A DNA stretch of 64,000 bases from Candidatus Woesearchaeota archaeon (GCA_016180235.1 JACPBQ010000004.1:239674-303673); one strand, 5' to 3'; shown: positions 7,336 through 16,048, counted from the first letter of the stretch. The notes: a model not told the origin generated them from the letters alone. Numbers and translations: made by a program.

Positions 7336-8343
7336 TCACTTTTCCGCATTCTTGATCTCTTCATCAAGCCTTCTTATCTCTTCCTCGGGGTTTGGATTAA
7401 TATCGACGCTATTGGCTACTAGCTCTATCCTGTCAAAAAATAAATTCTTCTTGGCCCTGCCATTAATCTTCACCATATTGCCCAAAAGGTCGTTCTTGAC
7501 CTGCTCAAAGCTTTCAGGATTCTGCCTGTATTCCAGGATTTTTTCTTTTTTGGCATTGAGAAGCTTTTCCATGGAATCGCGGAAAAAAACAGCCCTTATG
7601 TTGTCCGTGCCGTCATCAACAACCAAATTTAAAACATAGGAATAATCCGGCTCAACATTTTTGTGCTCAGCGCACACAAAGATTCCTTCCTCCGGCTTTG
7701 CCCTTTTGCCGCACTTGGGGCAAATTTCAAAGAAGCGCGGCTCAAAAACCTGCACAATGGTAGCTAAAATCTCTGCTGCATTATCATTCTCTTTCAGTTC
7801 GTTTATCGCTTTTCTTTCGGATTTAACAACCATGTCCTTGACTTCAACAGTCTCCCCAGGAGGGTCTATTATCAATTTGCTTTTCTCGTTCAGATGCAGC
7901 TCAATGTAATTGCTGTTTTCCTTCACATAGCTGCCTATTATCTTTACTATAGTGCCTTCCTTAAGATTGTGTATATTATCGGCCTGCGAGCCCCACATGA
8001 CAACCCTTATCTTTCCGGTCTCGTCTGCCATCAAAAATGAAGCTACCTTGCCCTGCCTGTTATTGGTATTAAATTCCCTCAGCTCATAAGCCTGCAGGAC
8101 CTTTCCTACAGTTTCTACATTCCTCAACCCGGGAACAATGTTCTTTATCTGCAATTTTCCTGTAACGTTGTCAAAAAGCTTTATTCCGAGCTCATTTGCC
8201 ACTATATGCGCTGCTCCTTCCCTGCTTATCAATCCTGAGAGCTGCTTCATCTTCGCGTTTATCTTTTCATTAAGAACTTCTTCAGAAATATCAGATTCCT
8301 GCTGTATCTTCCCTATGATATGCTCGTATGGGATTTTTATCAT
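7336..8343 (-). CDS. rpa: Replication protein A (single-stranded DNA-binding protein)
   Basis: 335 residues from the ATG at 8343. It binds and protects ssDNA in replication and repair. It has an N-terminal helical region, an OB fold at about residues 75-160 (FLMADETGKIRVVMWG), a second OB region, and within it a zinc finger CPKCGKR ... FVCAEH. A longer frame to 8466 exists, but its extra 41 residues run through a dispersed repeat and a TATA box (CTATATA, about 8372-8378), which sits 30 bases before the ATG at 8343. That fits a leaderless mRNA. The protein resembles single-polypeptide euryarchaeal RPA. Confidence 0.9.
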   Translation of the reverse strand: MIKIPYEHIIGKIQQESDISEEVLNEKINAKMKQLSGLISREGAAHIVANELGIKLFDNVTGKLQIKNIVPGLRNVETVGKVLQAYELREFNTNNRQGKVASFLMADETGKIRVVMWGSQADNIHNLKEGTIVKIIGSYVKENSNYIELHLNEKSKLIIDPPGETVEVKDMVVKSERKAINELKENDNAAEILATIVQVFEPRFFEICPKCGKRAKPEEGIFVCAEHKNVEPDYSYVLNLVVDDGTDNIRAVFFRDSMEKLLNAKKEKILEYRQNPESFEQVKNDLLGNMVKINGRAKKNLFFDRIELVANSVDINPNPEEEIRRLDEEIKNAEK

Positions 8344-8423
8344 CTTGATTCCAAGAGTATAGGTTTTATTTATATAGTTTTTGTATGGCTTTTGGATTAG
8401 GTTATATGTATTATTAATTTTTA

Positions 8424-8487
8424 ATCTGCTCCGCCAATTTAGTCGCTCGGTTCGCTGTCTCTCCACACGCTCACCTCGCGGATTTAT
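8424..8487. repeat. Dispersed stem-loop element, copy 2 (degenerate stem)
   Basis: Contains AATCTGCTCCGC (8424-8435), then AATTTAGT, the conserved loop TCGCTGTCTCTCCACACGCT and a half-stem ACCTCGCG; six of eight stem positions still pair. The flank AATCTGCTCCGC is shared with copy 3, where it is inverted. Confidence 0.7.
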
Positions 8488-8497
8488 TAAATTTAAA

Positions 8498-10183
8498 TTA
8501 CACTATAGCACTATCAACTTTTTCCACATAGCCTGCAACCTGGACATTGCACCCAAAGCCGTTGTATGCCCTCAAGGCCCTGTCCCAAGGATCAGTATAT
8601 GATTTGTATTTTGCATTGTTTGCATTGTCTTTGCAGAACTCGTCAACTGCATTATTGTACCTTTCAGTATTGAAACCGTAAGCATTGTAATTCTGTTGCA
8701 ATATCTTTAAGCCTGATTTTATGTTGCAGTCAAGGTCATAGACTGTTTCAACTTCTTTGCAGGCAAATAATCCCAGCCTTTGCGCTCCTGGAGTGAATAA
8801 GTCAGAATGCGCATCTGTGTTTATCTGCATAACTCCAAAATCTTTTCCATTTGTCAGGACATTTTGGCTGTTTGCAGTTCCGCAATTTAATGACTTGTCA
8901 TTGCAATGCTGGAAATTTGATTCGGTTTTTGCCAATTTCAATGCCAAATCCACATTTGTAAATCCAATCTCACTTGCTACAAGCTTTATCCTTTCCTTTA
9001 TATCGGAAGAGCCTAAAACGTCATTTCCTGCGCTTCCTTCCAGTATGTCATTTCCCGAGGATTCCTTAAAATCCAAAGCAAACTTATAGACAACGGGCCT
9101 TAGTTTTGTTGTCTTGTCTTTTTCGTCATAAGCATAGATATTGCTTTTAATGCTCTGGACGCAGAACCTGAACTTTGTCTGGGGCTTTGGCTCGCATGTT
9201 TTCCCGGTCCAATAGCCGCTTATTATGACTTTGCCATCATTGTCCTTGTGCACAAAGCTTGCATCTCCTATATAGACATAATTGTCAGCAAGATTGGCAT
9301 TTTTGATTGTTTGCCTCAATTCTGGGTTAATTTTTGAGGCAATTAAAATATCATTACCGTTTTGGGTAACATCATAGCTTCCCTTTATTGATGGATTGTT
9401 TTTTGTGCATATGCATGAATTATCATCTGAATATGAGCAGCTTTCAATATATTCAGAGACTTTGTAGAAATTCTCGTTTTCGTCAGGATCACATTTGTCA
9501 AGAAGCCTGAAATCATCGTCATTAAAGAAAGAAGCTTTGTTGGAGGCTGTGCAGAATGCCTTGTTTTCGGAATCCTTGCAAAAGCCGAAAAGCCTCTGGG
9601 CTTTCTCCTGTATTTTCTTATGCTCGTCAAGGTCATATCCTATGCTAGTGTAAAATGACGGGTCTACATAAGCGACTGCCTCGCTGCCCTTGTCTTCAAG
9701 TATCCTGAATGGAATCCTGCCAGTTGATTTGGCTATAAACCCATTATCTATTGAAACATCAAAATCAATATTAGAGAAGTCTATATCTCCTATTTTGCTT
9801 TTCTTCAGGCCGGAATACGATTCCTGGAAAAGATTTATCAGCTCCTGCCTTAAGTCAAAGCTGCCAATACAGTCCTGGCCTGGCATCATTATGATGCTAT
9901 ACTCAAGATAGCTGCCGCATTTGGTATTGGATGCAAAAATGCCGCTCCCTGCAACAGAAGCAAGAGACTGCTCAAATATCCGCTCGAGCATCGTGCTTAT
10001 TACCTGGTCCTTGTTTCTTGTTTCCTCAAGGGATTTTGCAAGTTTTGCAGGAAATTCCCCAACTTCAGGGATAGATGCCTGCACAGGATAGTAGAATAAT
10101 ATTATACCTATGCTGGCTATGGTAGCTATTGCAAGAGCATACCAATTTATTCCTGTCGAGCCTTTGCTGCCAAGTCCTCTCAT
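8498..10183 (-). CDS. Membrane-anchored lysozyme-like (SLT) transglycosylase of the surface cluster
   Basis: 561 residues. One N-terminal membrane segment (about 14-34, LAIATIASIGIILFYY), then a Cys-rich extracellular region, then a C-terminal lysozyme-like fold from about 405: KTESNFQHC with the candidate catalytic Glu, DFGVMQINTDAH, CNIKSGLKIL and ALRAYNGFGC. This is the goose-type/SLT transglycosylase motif order. Such enzymes cut peptidoglycan glycan strands, which archaea lack, so the target may be bacterial walls, a host coat polymer, or a relic binding role. Last gene of a tight operon; it overlaps the previous gene by 4 bases. Confidence 0.75.
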   Translation of the reverse strand: MRGLGSKGSTGINWYALAIATIASIGIILFYYPVQASIPEVGEFPAKLAKSLEETRNKDQVISTMLERIFEQSLASVAGSGIFASNTKCGSYLEYSIIMMPGQDCIGSFDLRQELINLFQESYSGLKKSKIGDIDFSNIDFDVSIDNGFIAKSTGRIPFRILEDKGSEAVAYVDPSFYTSIGYDLDEHKKIQEKAQRLFGFCKDSENKAFCTASNKASFFNDDDFRLLDKCDPDENENFYKVSEYIESCSYSDDNSCICTKNNPSIKGSYDVTQNGNDILIASKINPELRQTIKNANLADNYVYIGDASFVHKDNDGKVIISGYWTGKTCEPKPQTKFRFCVQSIKSNIYAYDEKDKTTKLRPVVYKFALDFKESSGNDILEGSAGNDVLGSSDIKERIKLVASEIGFTNVDLALKLAKTESNFQHCNDKSLNCGTANSQNVLTNGKDFGVMQINTDAHSDLFTPGAQRLGLFACKEVETVYDLDCNIKSGLKILQQNYNAYGFNTERYNNAVDEFCKDNANNAKYKSYTDPWDRALRAYNGFGCNVQVAGYVEKVDSAIV

Positions 10184-10641
10184 GCGTACACCTCAAGGCT
10201 TACAGTGAGAAATTTTATGTTAGCAGCCTCAAAGATAGGAACCTGGGCTTCGCTTTTTGCTTCCGGATTCTGGGCATTTTCAGATTTGGATGAATAGAGT
10301 ATGCTCTTGCTTTCATCGGATATTATGATGCTCCATCTGCTGTATTTTTGGCTGAAAAAATCCTTTGAAATCCTGCCTATCCCGGAAAAGTCATTCGCTG
10401 CATAAGCCTCCTGCATCATGCCGTACATGTCCTTGCCGCTTCCAACCGGCATTTCCAGAAAATTATTAAGGTGTTTTGCAGCGGAAATGCCGCGCTCAAT
10501 GCTTTTTTCCTGCTCATTTGATTCCTTTGCATTCGAGATATTGCAGCCATAGAAAAGGAGTATCACTATAACCATCAACATGACATAACTAAGCATGCCC
10601 AGCAGCTCTTCTGCAGGTATTGCCGCCTTTTTGCTAAGCAT
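10180..10641 (-). CDS. Single-pass membrane protein of the surface cluster
   Basis: 153 residues: a short basic start, one membrane segment (about 13-32, LGMLSYVMLMVIVILLFYGC), then a soluble extracellular domain with no recognised family. It overlaps its upstream neighbour by 8 bases and the lysozyme-like gene by 4. The layout (short N-in tail, one helix, globular C-terminal part) is that of pilin-like or pseudopilin-like subunits, but no class III signal cleavage motif is seen. Confidence 0.7.
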   Translation of the reverse strand: MLSKKAAIPAEELLGMLSYVMLMVIVILLFYGCNISNAKESNEQEKSIERGISAAKHLNNFLEMPVGSGKDMYGMMQEAYAANDFSGIGRISKDFFSQKYSRWSIIISDESKSILYSSKSENAQNPEAKSEAQVPIFEAANIKFLTVSLEVYA

Positions 10642-11110
10642 TTTTTATTTTCACCCTTAATTTTGCCTGATATATGCTGCTGTCCTTCAACACAAGGACA
10701 TCTTCTACGCTTTCCCTGAACTGCGGGCTTTCAACCCAGTTCCTTGTCTTTACAGAATTTGCGCTTGACTCTGCATCTGGCACTTCCAGCGCCGCATAGA
10801 ATGAATATTTCACCCTGCTTTCAGGAAAGCATTTGTCCATCTGCTCCTGAGTAAACCTTTCAAAGTCTATAGTCCCTGCATGGATCTTTCCTGCCTTGTC
10901 CTTGTAGGCAAAACATTCTCCAGAAGAAGTTATCCTGGCTATAAGCGTTGACTCTTCAAATCCTTCAGGGATGCCAGCATTTTCATTCACGAAATATAAC
11001 TGCATGGAAGCTATAACTGCCGCAGTAACGCCTACTGCCATTATGTAGAATATCCAAAAAATCACGTTAGTCGTCCATTCCATTCCTTTCTTATGCCTTG
11101 GCCTTATCAT
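10634..11110 (-). CDS. Single-pass membrane protein of the surface cluster
   Basis: 158 residues with a membrane segment at about 12-38 (TTNVIFWIFYIMAVGVTAAVI), then an extracellular domain with two Cys (GECFAY, DKCFPES). It shows no known domain. It overlaps both neighbours in the operon (20 bases upstream, 8 downstream). Confidence 0.7.
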   Translation of the reverse strand: MIRPRHKKGMEWTTNVIFWIFYIMAVGVTAAVIASMQLYFVNENAGIPEGFEESTLIARITSSGECFAYKDKAGKIHAGTIDFERFTQEQMDKCFPESRVKYSFYAALEVPDAESSANSVKTRNWVESPQFRESVEDVLVLKDSSIYQAKLRVKIKNA

Positions 11111-11525
11111 TTTCTTTAGTTATGGAAAATATCCCTTCTTTTTTTTCTATGACCAGTATTTTCGGGCTGTCAACCACAAAATTAATGCGACTTTGGCAGG
11201 AGAATGGGTAAGATGCGATAGTGGGGTCTTTGCCGCTGATTTTACTGCCGTCAAGACGCACATAATCCCGATCATACACATTTACCCGGTTGTCAGAAAT
11301 CTCAAGTATAAACCCTTCCAGGCCGATGATAAGCCTTTCTTTCATATCATACGGGCTGGAGCACATCACGTTGAGGTTAAGGGCTATGTCCCTTGCAGAG
11401 GCTGTTTTCAATGCCACAACGCCGGTCGCCTTGTCCTTCGCAACTTTAGGCAGCATCAATGCCACTACTACTGCCAATATTACAATTATTACAGATATAG
11501 TTATAAGATCCCCTCTTTTTTTCAT
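11091..11525 (-). CDS. Pilin-like single-pass membrane protein, first gene of its transcript
   Basis: 144 residues from the ATG at 11525: KKRGDLITISVIIVILAVVV, a basic tail followed at once by a membrane helix. The short charged tail (RG just before the hydrophobic run) is like the class III signals cut by archaeal prepilin peptidases. The rest is a small beta-rich domain with two Cys. A TTG at 11534 would add three residues, but a TATA box (about 11544-11555) lies 28 bases before the ATG, so a leaderless start at 11525 is more likely. Confidence 0.7.
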   Translation of the reverse strand: MKKRGDLITISVIIVILAVVVALMLPKVAKDKATGVVALKTASARDIALNLNVMCSSPYDMKERLIIGLEGFILEISDNRVNVYDRDYVRLDGSKISGKDPTIASYPFSCQSRINFVVDSPKILVIEKKEGIFSITKENDKAKA

Positions 11526-11598
11526 AGCATTCAATTTAGAATGTCAATATATAAGCTTTATTTATATTATTTTTCTTATACAGGCTGATTCAGCATAT

Positions 11599-12564
11599 TT
11601 ACTTGGCCGTTTGCAATGATGCTATCTGCTTCTCGATAGCATCGCTCTTCAGCTCCGGAAAAATGCTTATCATTTGATTATAGGCTTCTGAAACCTTTTG
11701 CTGCTGCTTTTTCAGCATATATATCTGGACAAGCCTTTGCATCGATGCCTTTGCATCCTCGGTATTCTGGCCCGAGGAGATTATTTCAGTGTATTTTTCT
11801 ATTGCCTTGTCTATGTTCTTCTCTTCCAGCTTCTTTGCCTCGTCAAATGCAGTTATAACACACCTGTCAATGCCCAAAGTGCCCTGGTTGAATCCTAGCA
11901 GGTCATAATTGCATATCCCGATATTGCTGCCTCTCCTCTCAGCCACAAAGTTTACGCTTTCATCGGTGTAAAGCTTAAGGCCGTTTGCGCCTGAGACGCC
12001 TCTTGCGTACAAAAAGCCATTTTTCCAGTATTCGGTGCCGCCGCCAATGGTTGTGACCCATATATCAATTCCTGGATAGAGCTTTATTGGAGTGGTCTGA
12101 GGCACATCACCATTCAGGACCTTGCATTGGATTTCAGAGCATTTTCCTGATTTTATGCTCTTGTCATTTTCGACAGCATCATAAAGAATAAGATTGTTGC
12201 ACAGGCAGATGCATGACCTTCCGGAGCATTCTGGATTAGATGGCCTGTCAAAAAACACAGTGGGCCTATTTTGTATGCCTACATAGCAGTTGAAGCACTC
12301 ATATCTGCCGGCATCCTTGGAAAACCCTATTATTGCTGACTTGTCCCTCATTGTCAACAGCAGCGTTTCCCTTCCCTGGCCCATATTGTTAATGCTGCTG
12401 GCAAAATTCTCAAATGACTCCAAGTATTTTCTATCCGGATTGAAGATTGCTGCTTCAAGCCTGTTCCAAAAAGGCAAGACTATGAGAAAAACTATGGCTA
12501 TTGTGATTATAATCCTCAACAAGGCTTCCGGAACCGCCAAGACTGATTTTTTGTCTTTGAGCAT
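11599..12564 (-). CDS. Membrane-anchored Cys-rich protein with C-terminal TPR-like helices
   Basis: 321 residues: one membrane segment (about 14-30, LLRIIITIAIVFLIVLPFW), a Cys-rich middle (YECFNCYV, CSGRSCICLC) and a helical C-terminal part (about 240-318, AFDEAKKLEEKNIDKAIEKY) that looks like two TPR repeats. The Cys pairs suggest disulfides outside the cell. It shares one base with the end of the 104-residue gene. Function not recognised; TPR-like helices often bind partner proteins. Confidence 0.7.
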   Translation of the reverse strand: MLKDKKSVLAVPEALLRIIITIAIVFLIVLPFWNRLEAAIFNPDRKYLESFENFASSINNMGQGRETLLLTMRDKSAIIGFSKDAGRYECFNCYVGIQNRPTVFFDRPSNPECSGRSCICLCNNLILYDAVENDKSIKSGKCSEIQCKVLNGDVPQTTPIKLYPGIDIWVTTIGGGTEYWKNGFLYARGVSGANGLKLYTDESVNFVAERRGSNIGICNYDLLGFNQGTLGIDRCVITAFDEAKKLEEKNIDKAIEKYTEIISSGQNTEDAKASMQRLVQIYMLKKQQQKVSEAYNQMISIFPELKSDAIEKQIASLQTAK

Positions 12565-12878
12565 TATTTCTTCTCATAAGCTTTCTTTATCGTTTCCCTG
12601 CACTGAGTTTCCCTTTCCACTGCTGCCTGCTCTTTTGTCTCGGAATCTGAATTGCAGCCTTCGTACTTGTCGCTTCCCTGCACGCAGGCGCATTTGTCGA
12701 AATAGTCAGCTATGCCATCGTTATCATAATCTTTTGCCGAGCTTAGGAAATCTGAGGCCTGGGCTGTCCCTTTCCCGAGAAGCTTTGGCACAACAATCAC
12801 AAGAACAAGAAATACAAGCACTGCTACACCTAACCATACCAAAGTGTCAGTAAGTGCAAACGATTTTTTTGATTTCAT
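12564..12878 (-). CDS. Small membrane protein with a calcium-binding thrombospondin-3-like motif
   Basis: 104 residues: membrane segment at about 12-34 (VWLGVAVLVFLVLVIVVP) and then DYDNDGIADYFDKC, a DxDxDG calcium loop of the thrombospondin type 3 kind, the same motif as in the giant adhesin. Shared calcium motifs suggest the two may act in one surface structure (inference). Confidence 0.7.
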   Translation of the reverse strand: MKSKKSFALTDTLVWLGVAVLVFLVLVIVVPKLLGKGTAQASDFLSSAKDYDNDGIADYFDKCACVQGSDKYEGCNSDSETKEQAAVERETQCRETIKKAYEKK

Positions 12879-12920
12879 GGTTTTTGACTCTTTTGCGATT
12901 ATATAAATTTTTTTATGCTA

Positions 12921-13613
12921 TCAGCATAATTTTGCTTCCAAAGATTTTATGCAGTCTTTATCAATCCCATCCCTTCCATCATACCTTGGCGGATTGCATT
13001 GGCCAAAGTCTGTGAAGCCGTCATCATAAATCCTTATTACACATATGCCTTTTTCATCCCTTAGTGCATATCTGGAGTATTTGCCTTTTTCAAGCACGAT
13101 GGTGCCTGATGTTCTTGACATATCCTTGCAGTACTTCTCCTGGCCCCATACAAAGCATCCATGCAGGTTTACCGCTGCGCTGCCTGAGACCTCGCATGGC
13201 TTCAAGCCCTGGACAGAGGATGTCTTTAGCGCAGGAGTAAGCGCAGCTTTGTCATTTGTCTCTATATTTTTTGCCTCTATCTGCACCTTGTCGTTATAGA
13301 TTGCAATGCTGAACTTATTGCTGTCAGGAATTTCACCAAGGTCAACAATGCAATTCTTCTTCTGGCTTTGCTGCCCTATTTGCGAGAGCATTTTGTCAGA
13401 ATAATCCTGAACTTCCTGAGGTATTTGCACCTGCCCCTGGAATTCCGGCTTCTTTTGCTCGGGCAAAAACCCAAAGCCGAAATTAAGCGCCTGTTCCCTC
13501 ACCTTGGCAAACAGCTGGCTTGGCGCAAAAATCAATGCAATTATGACAATAACTACAAGTATTCCTGCGGCCCAACCTACAAATTCCGTTATTGATGCTG
13601 CCTTCCTGTCCAT
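12921..13613 (-). CDS. Single-pass membrane protein with Cys-containing extracellular domain
   Basis: 230 residues: membrane segment at about 11-31 (FVGWAAGILVVIVIIALIF), a linker rich in Gln and Pro, then a domain with seven Cys (such as KNCIVDLG, KPCEVSG, HGCFVWG, KDCIKS). No family recognised. The ATG lies 2 bases after the stop of the 47-residue gene. Confidence 0.7.
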   Translation of the reverse strand: MDRKAASITEFVGWAAGILVVIVIIALIFAPSQLFAKVREQALNFGFGFLPEQKKPEFQGQVQIPQEVQDYSDKMLSQIGQQSQKKNCIVDLGEIPDSNKFSIAIYNDKVQIEAKNIETNDKAALTPALKTSSVQGLKPCEVSGSAAVNLHGCFVWGQEKYCKDMSRTSGTIVLEKGKYSRYALRDEKGICVIRIYDDGFTDFGQCNPPRYDGRDGIDKDCIKSLEAKLC

Positions 13614-13615
13614 TT

Positions 13616-13759
13616 TCAGCCGAATATCTTGTCAAGATTGAAATTTATTAGCTGGCCAGACTGCCAGTAGTATGCTGCCATAACGCCAAGAAGAAGGAGC
13701 AGTATTATTATCATCAATATAGTGCTTCTTCCTATTTCCTCTGCTTTTTTATGCTTCAT
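13616..13759 (-). CDS. 47-residue single-pass membrane protein
   Basis: The ATG at 13759 overlaps the stop of the 409-residue gene by 4 bases and its stop lies 2 bases before the next start, so it is part of the operon. It has a charged start (KHKKAEEIGR), one helix (STILMIIILLLLLGVMAAYY) and a 15-residue outer tail. It is of the size of minor subunits or assembly helpers in pilus-like machines. Confidence 0.7.
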   Translation of the reverse strand: MKHKKAEEIGRSTILMIIILLLLLGVMAAYYWQSGQLINFNLDKIFG

Positions 13760-14985
13760 GATTGTCCTGAGTACTGTATTGTGCATCCAAGCTGCCTTGC
13801 ATCGTGCTCTGTTGATACCAGCATGAAATTAGGCACGTCTATTGTTATTCCAGATGTTACGAATTCTGCGCCACTTTTTAATAATCTGTCTATTATGCCA
13901 AATTCGTTTGCAACGACGGCTGTGCCGGCAACACCACCAATAGTTCCGAGCCCTAAAAATTTTAATATGGTTCCACCTGCTGCTGCGGCCGGGGCACCAA
14001 CAAAATAAAGCACGACAACGCCTGCTGCTGTTCCTATTGCATAGCCGCCAATGGCAGCATAGCATCCTGTATTGGTGACTATCCCTCCTTCCTTGGTGCA
14101 GAACTGGCTGCTTGGGCTTAAGAATGATATTGCATATCTTTCTCCCGGAACAAAATTCATGTCACTGGCTTCCTGGCCGCCAGGAGACATGAAGAATATA
14201 TCCCCGCCTCTTGAGCCGTATTCCCTTATATATCTCGTAAAGGAATATACAGAATCATCCCTTACGTAGCATGTCTGCCCTCTTCCGGGGCATGACCATT
14301 CATTGTATATTCTCGGGTATCCGCTTGGGCTTCCAGAATCTGAGCATATTCCTCCCTTATTCCCGCACTCGTCCCTTAGGTCCCTAACGCAGCACTTGTA
14401 ATTTGCTCCTGGCGATATTTTCTTTGAGCTTAATTCTTTTTCATCATTACTGCATGCTGTCCTCCAAAAGCCGCCGTAAGGCGCGCATTGGTCGCTTTTA
14501 TCAGCGGCAAAATAAGGCTCTGACATCGAATCTGAGAGAGACTTGAATGTGACGCTGCTTGCGTCCTTGCTTACCCTGAAAGTGTAGCACGTAAAGCATC
14601 CCTCGGAGAACGGATATTTTTCAAAGGTGTTTTTTTGCGAGCCGTCAAGCCACATATGCCAGCAACTCTTTATCATGTCCCTGATCTCAGCTTCAGCGCC
14701 CTTGCTATTCTGAGGATATTTTCCGTTCGGGACCTGCATTTTCCCCTCGGTCTTGTCTATTGTGCTGCATATCTGCGGGCCTGACACGATATTAGAGGTC
14801 TTTTCCTTGAGGCCGAATTTTATTTCATTGGATATCCTGCATAAGTCAACCTGCAGCTTCTCATCAACCTTGGAAGCCTGGTTTTTCACAGCTACGAGAA
14901 TTATGCTGCCTGAGAGCAGAAGCAGTATAAGCCCGACTATTATGCCGAAGCCCGAGGCCGTAAAGCCTTTTTTGTTTATTGCCAT
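13756..14985 (-). CDS. Cys-rich membrane protein of the surface cluster with two hydrophobic regions
   Basis: 409 residues. The N-terminal start NKKGFTASGFGIIVGLILLL carries a KKGF class-III-like site before the first membrane helix. The extracellular part has about 14 Cys (CFTCYTF, KCCVRDL, CGNKGGICSD). A second hydrophobic Gly/Ala-rich hairpin lies at about 305-365 (YAIGTAAGVVVLYFVGAP), which may insert into a membrane. I do not recognise a family. It overlaps the 47-residue gene by 4 bases. Confidence 0.7.
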   Translation of the reverse strand: MAINKKGFTASGFGIIVGLILLLLSGSIILVAVKNQASKVDEKLQVDLCRISNEIKFGLKEKTSNIVSGPQICSTIDKTEGKMQVPNGKYPQNSKGAEAEIRDMIKSCWHMWLDGSQKNTFEKYPFSEGCFTCYTFRVSKDASSVTFKSLSDSMSEPYFAADKSDQCAPYGGFWRTACSNDEKELSSKKISPGANYKCCVRDLRDECGNKGGICSDSGSPSGYPRIYNEWSCPGRGQTCYVRDDSVYSFTRYIREYGSRGGDIFFMSPGGQEASDMNFVPGERYAISFLSPSSQFCTKEGGIVTNTGCYAAIGGYAIGTAAGVVVLYFVGAPAAAAGGTILKFLGLGTIGGVAGTAVVANEFGIIDRLLKSGAEFVTSGITIDVPNFMLVSTEHDARQLGCTIQYSGQS

Positions 14986-14987
14986 TT

Positions 14988-15146
14988 TCAGGAGAATCTG
15001 CTAATCATCAGTATCACGGCCCATATTACGAGGAATCCTGCACCAAGTGTCAAAATAATCTTCATAATCGGCTCAGAAAGGTGCATATCCTGCGATTTTT
15101 TGTTCTTAAGCCAGCGAAATATCCGGATTTTTGATGTGCCTTTCAT
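14988..15146 (-). CDS. 52-residue single-pass membrane protein
   Basis: The ATG at 15146 overlaps the stop of the 89-residue gene by 4 bases, and its stop is 2 bases before the next ATG. A basic cytoplasmic half (MKGTSKIRIFRWLKNKKSQD) is followed by one membrane helix (IILTLGAGFLVIWAVILMI). Positional coupling is the main evidence; no family recognised. Confidence 0.65.
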   Translation of the reverse strand: MKGTSKIRIFRWLKNKKSQDMHLSEPIMKIILTLGAGFLVIWAVILMISRFS

Positions 15147-15412
15147 TTTTTTTCTGGATCAGAAATGCTTATGCAGCATACTGTGTTTTTCTCTGCGCAT
15201 TCTGCTACGCTGACCTTTATCTCATTATCGAGGCATCCCAGAGCCACGCTTTTGCATTCCCCGCCCCTGGCTTTGCAGTCCTCAAAGACCTTCACAGATT
15301 TTCCGCTGCTCTGCGTGAATATTGCTATCAGCACTATAAGCACAACGAGGGCCAGTATGGCCATGACCATAACGCTAAAAGACAAACCTTCGGCTTTCCT
15401 CTTTTCAATCAT
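15143..15412 (-). CDS. Archaeal pilin-like protein
   Basis: 89 residues. KRKAEG followed by LSFSVMVMAILALVVLIVLI is a class III signal peptide: basic tail, Gly before the cut, then a hydrophobic helix, as recognised by prepilin peptidases (PibD/EppA). The outer part has six Cys, including NTVCC. It shares the helix style with the two tandem pilins upstream and the Cys-pair ending of the first of them. Confidence 0.75.
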   Translation of the reverse strand: MIEKRKAEGLSFSVMVMAILALVVLIVLIAIFTQSSGKSVKVFEDCKARGGECKSVALGCLDNEIKVSVAECAEKNTVCCISISDPEKK

Positions 15413-15484
15413 ACATCAATTCCTGAAGCAACGGCTATATAAATATTTGGGAAAATATATTTAATTTATTCAAAGAAAATTTTA

Positions 15485-15769
15485 CTATTGTTGACAACAA
15501 CAAACTGTGTTTGGTTGAAGATCTTGAAATTCACCCGGTATGTATTTTCTGTTTCCAATAGCAGTTTTGCATCCATCAACTGTGTCCCTTAAACCAAATT
15601 GCATATTAACAGCTTTACAGCTCCCCTCACAAGTCACAGTTCCAGAAAGCCCTTTGCTAAACAATCCAAGCCTGCCTGTAAAAATAGCTATCAAAACAAC
15701 CAAGACAATAAGTGCAATTGCAGCTATAATAATCGTGTTGATAGAAAGACCCTGGGATTTACCGTTCAT
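15485..15769 (-). CDS. Archaeal pilin-like protein, tandem copy 1
   Basis: 94 residues: GKSQG, then LSINTIIIAAIALIVLVVLI, a class III signal peptide and pilin helix. The first 43 or so residues are nearly the same as in the next gene, including a 77-base stretch (15678-15754) of identical DNA, while the outer domains differ. The C-terminal part has six Cys, ending in CCC near the terminus. Expected to be a pilus subunit after prepilin processing. Confidence 0.8.
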   Translation of the reverse strand: MNGKSQGLSINTIIIAAIALIVLVVLIAIFTGRLGLFSKGLSGTVTCEGSCKAVNMQFGLRDTVDGCKTAIGNRKYIPGEFQDLQPNTVCCCQQ

Positions 15770-15790
15770 TTTGGATTAATAAAAAGTAGG

Positions 15791-16048
15791 CTATCCTTTA
15801 GGCTTACAATAGCACTGGTTTCCATTGCTATCTAATGCTCCGCGTACAAGGTTAGCAGCAGCATTATTGGGGTCTACATCCATATTCCTAGCTTCGCATA
15901 TTTGGCTGCAAGTAGTTGCTTCTCCAAGCCCTTTGCTAAACAATCCCAATCTTCCAGTAAAAATAGCTATCAAAACAACCAAGACAATAAGTGCAATTGC
16001 AGCTATAATAATCGTGTTGATAGAAAGACCCTGCGCTTTTCTGTTCAT
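15791..16048 (-). CDS. Archaeal pilin-like protein, tandem copy 2
   Basis: 85 residues from the ATG at 16048, which has GAGG at a 7-base spacing; the ATG at 16054 is too close to it. The start RKAQG, LSINTIIIAAIALIVLVVLI is a class III signal plus pilin helix. It carries four Cys in the outer part (CSQIC, CYC). The 77 bases at 15957-16033 are identical to 15678-15754 in the neighbour, so the pair are recent duplicates or are kept alike by gene conversion. Confidence 0.8.
   Translation of the reverse strand: MNRKAQGLSINTIIIAAIALIVLVVLIAIFTGRLGLFSKGLGEATTCSQICEARNMDVDPNNAAANLVRGALDSNGNQCYCKPKG

Noticed and set aside
8344-8466. N-terminal extension of RPA
   Set aside because: It runs through a dispersed repeat and the TATA box; the ATG at 8343 fits the family and the promoter.
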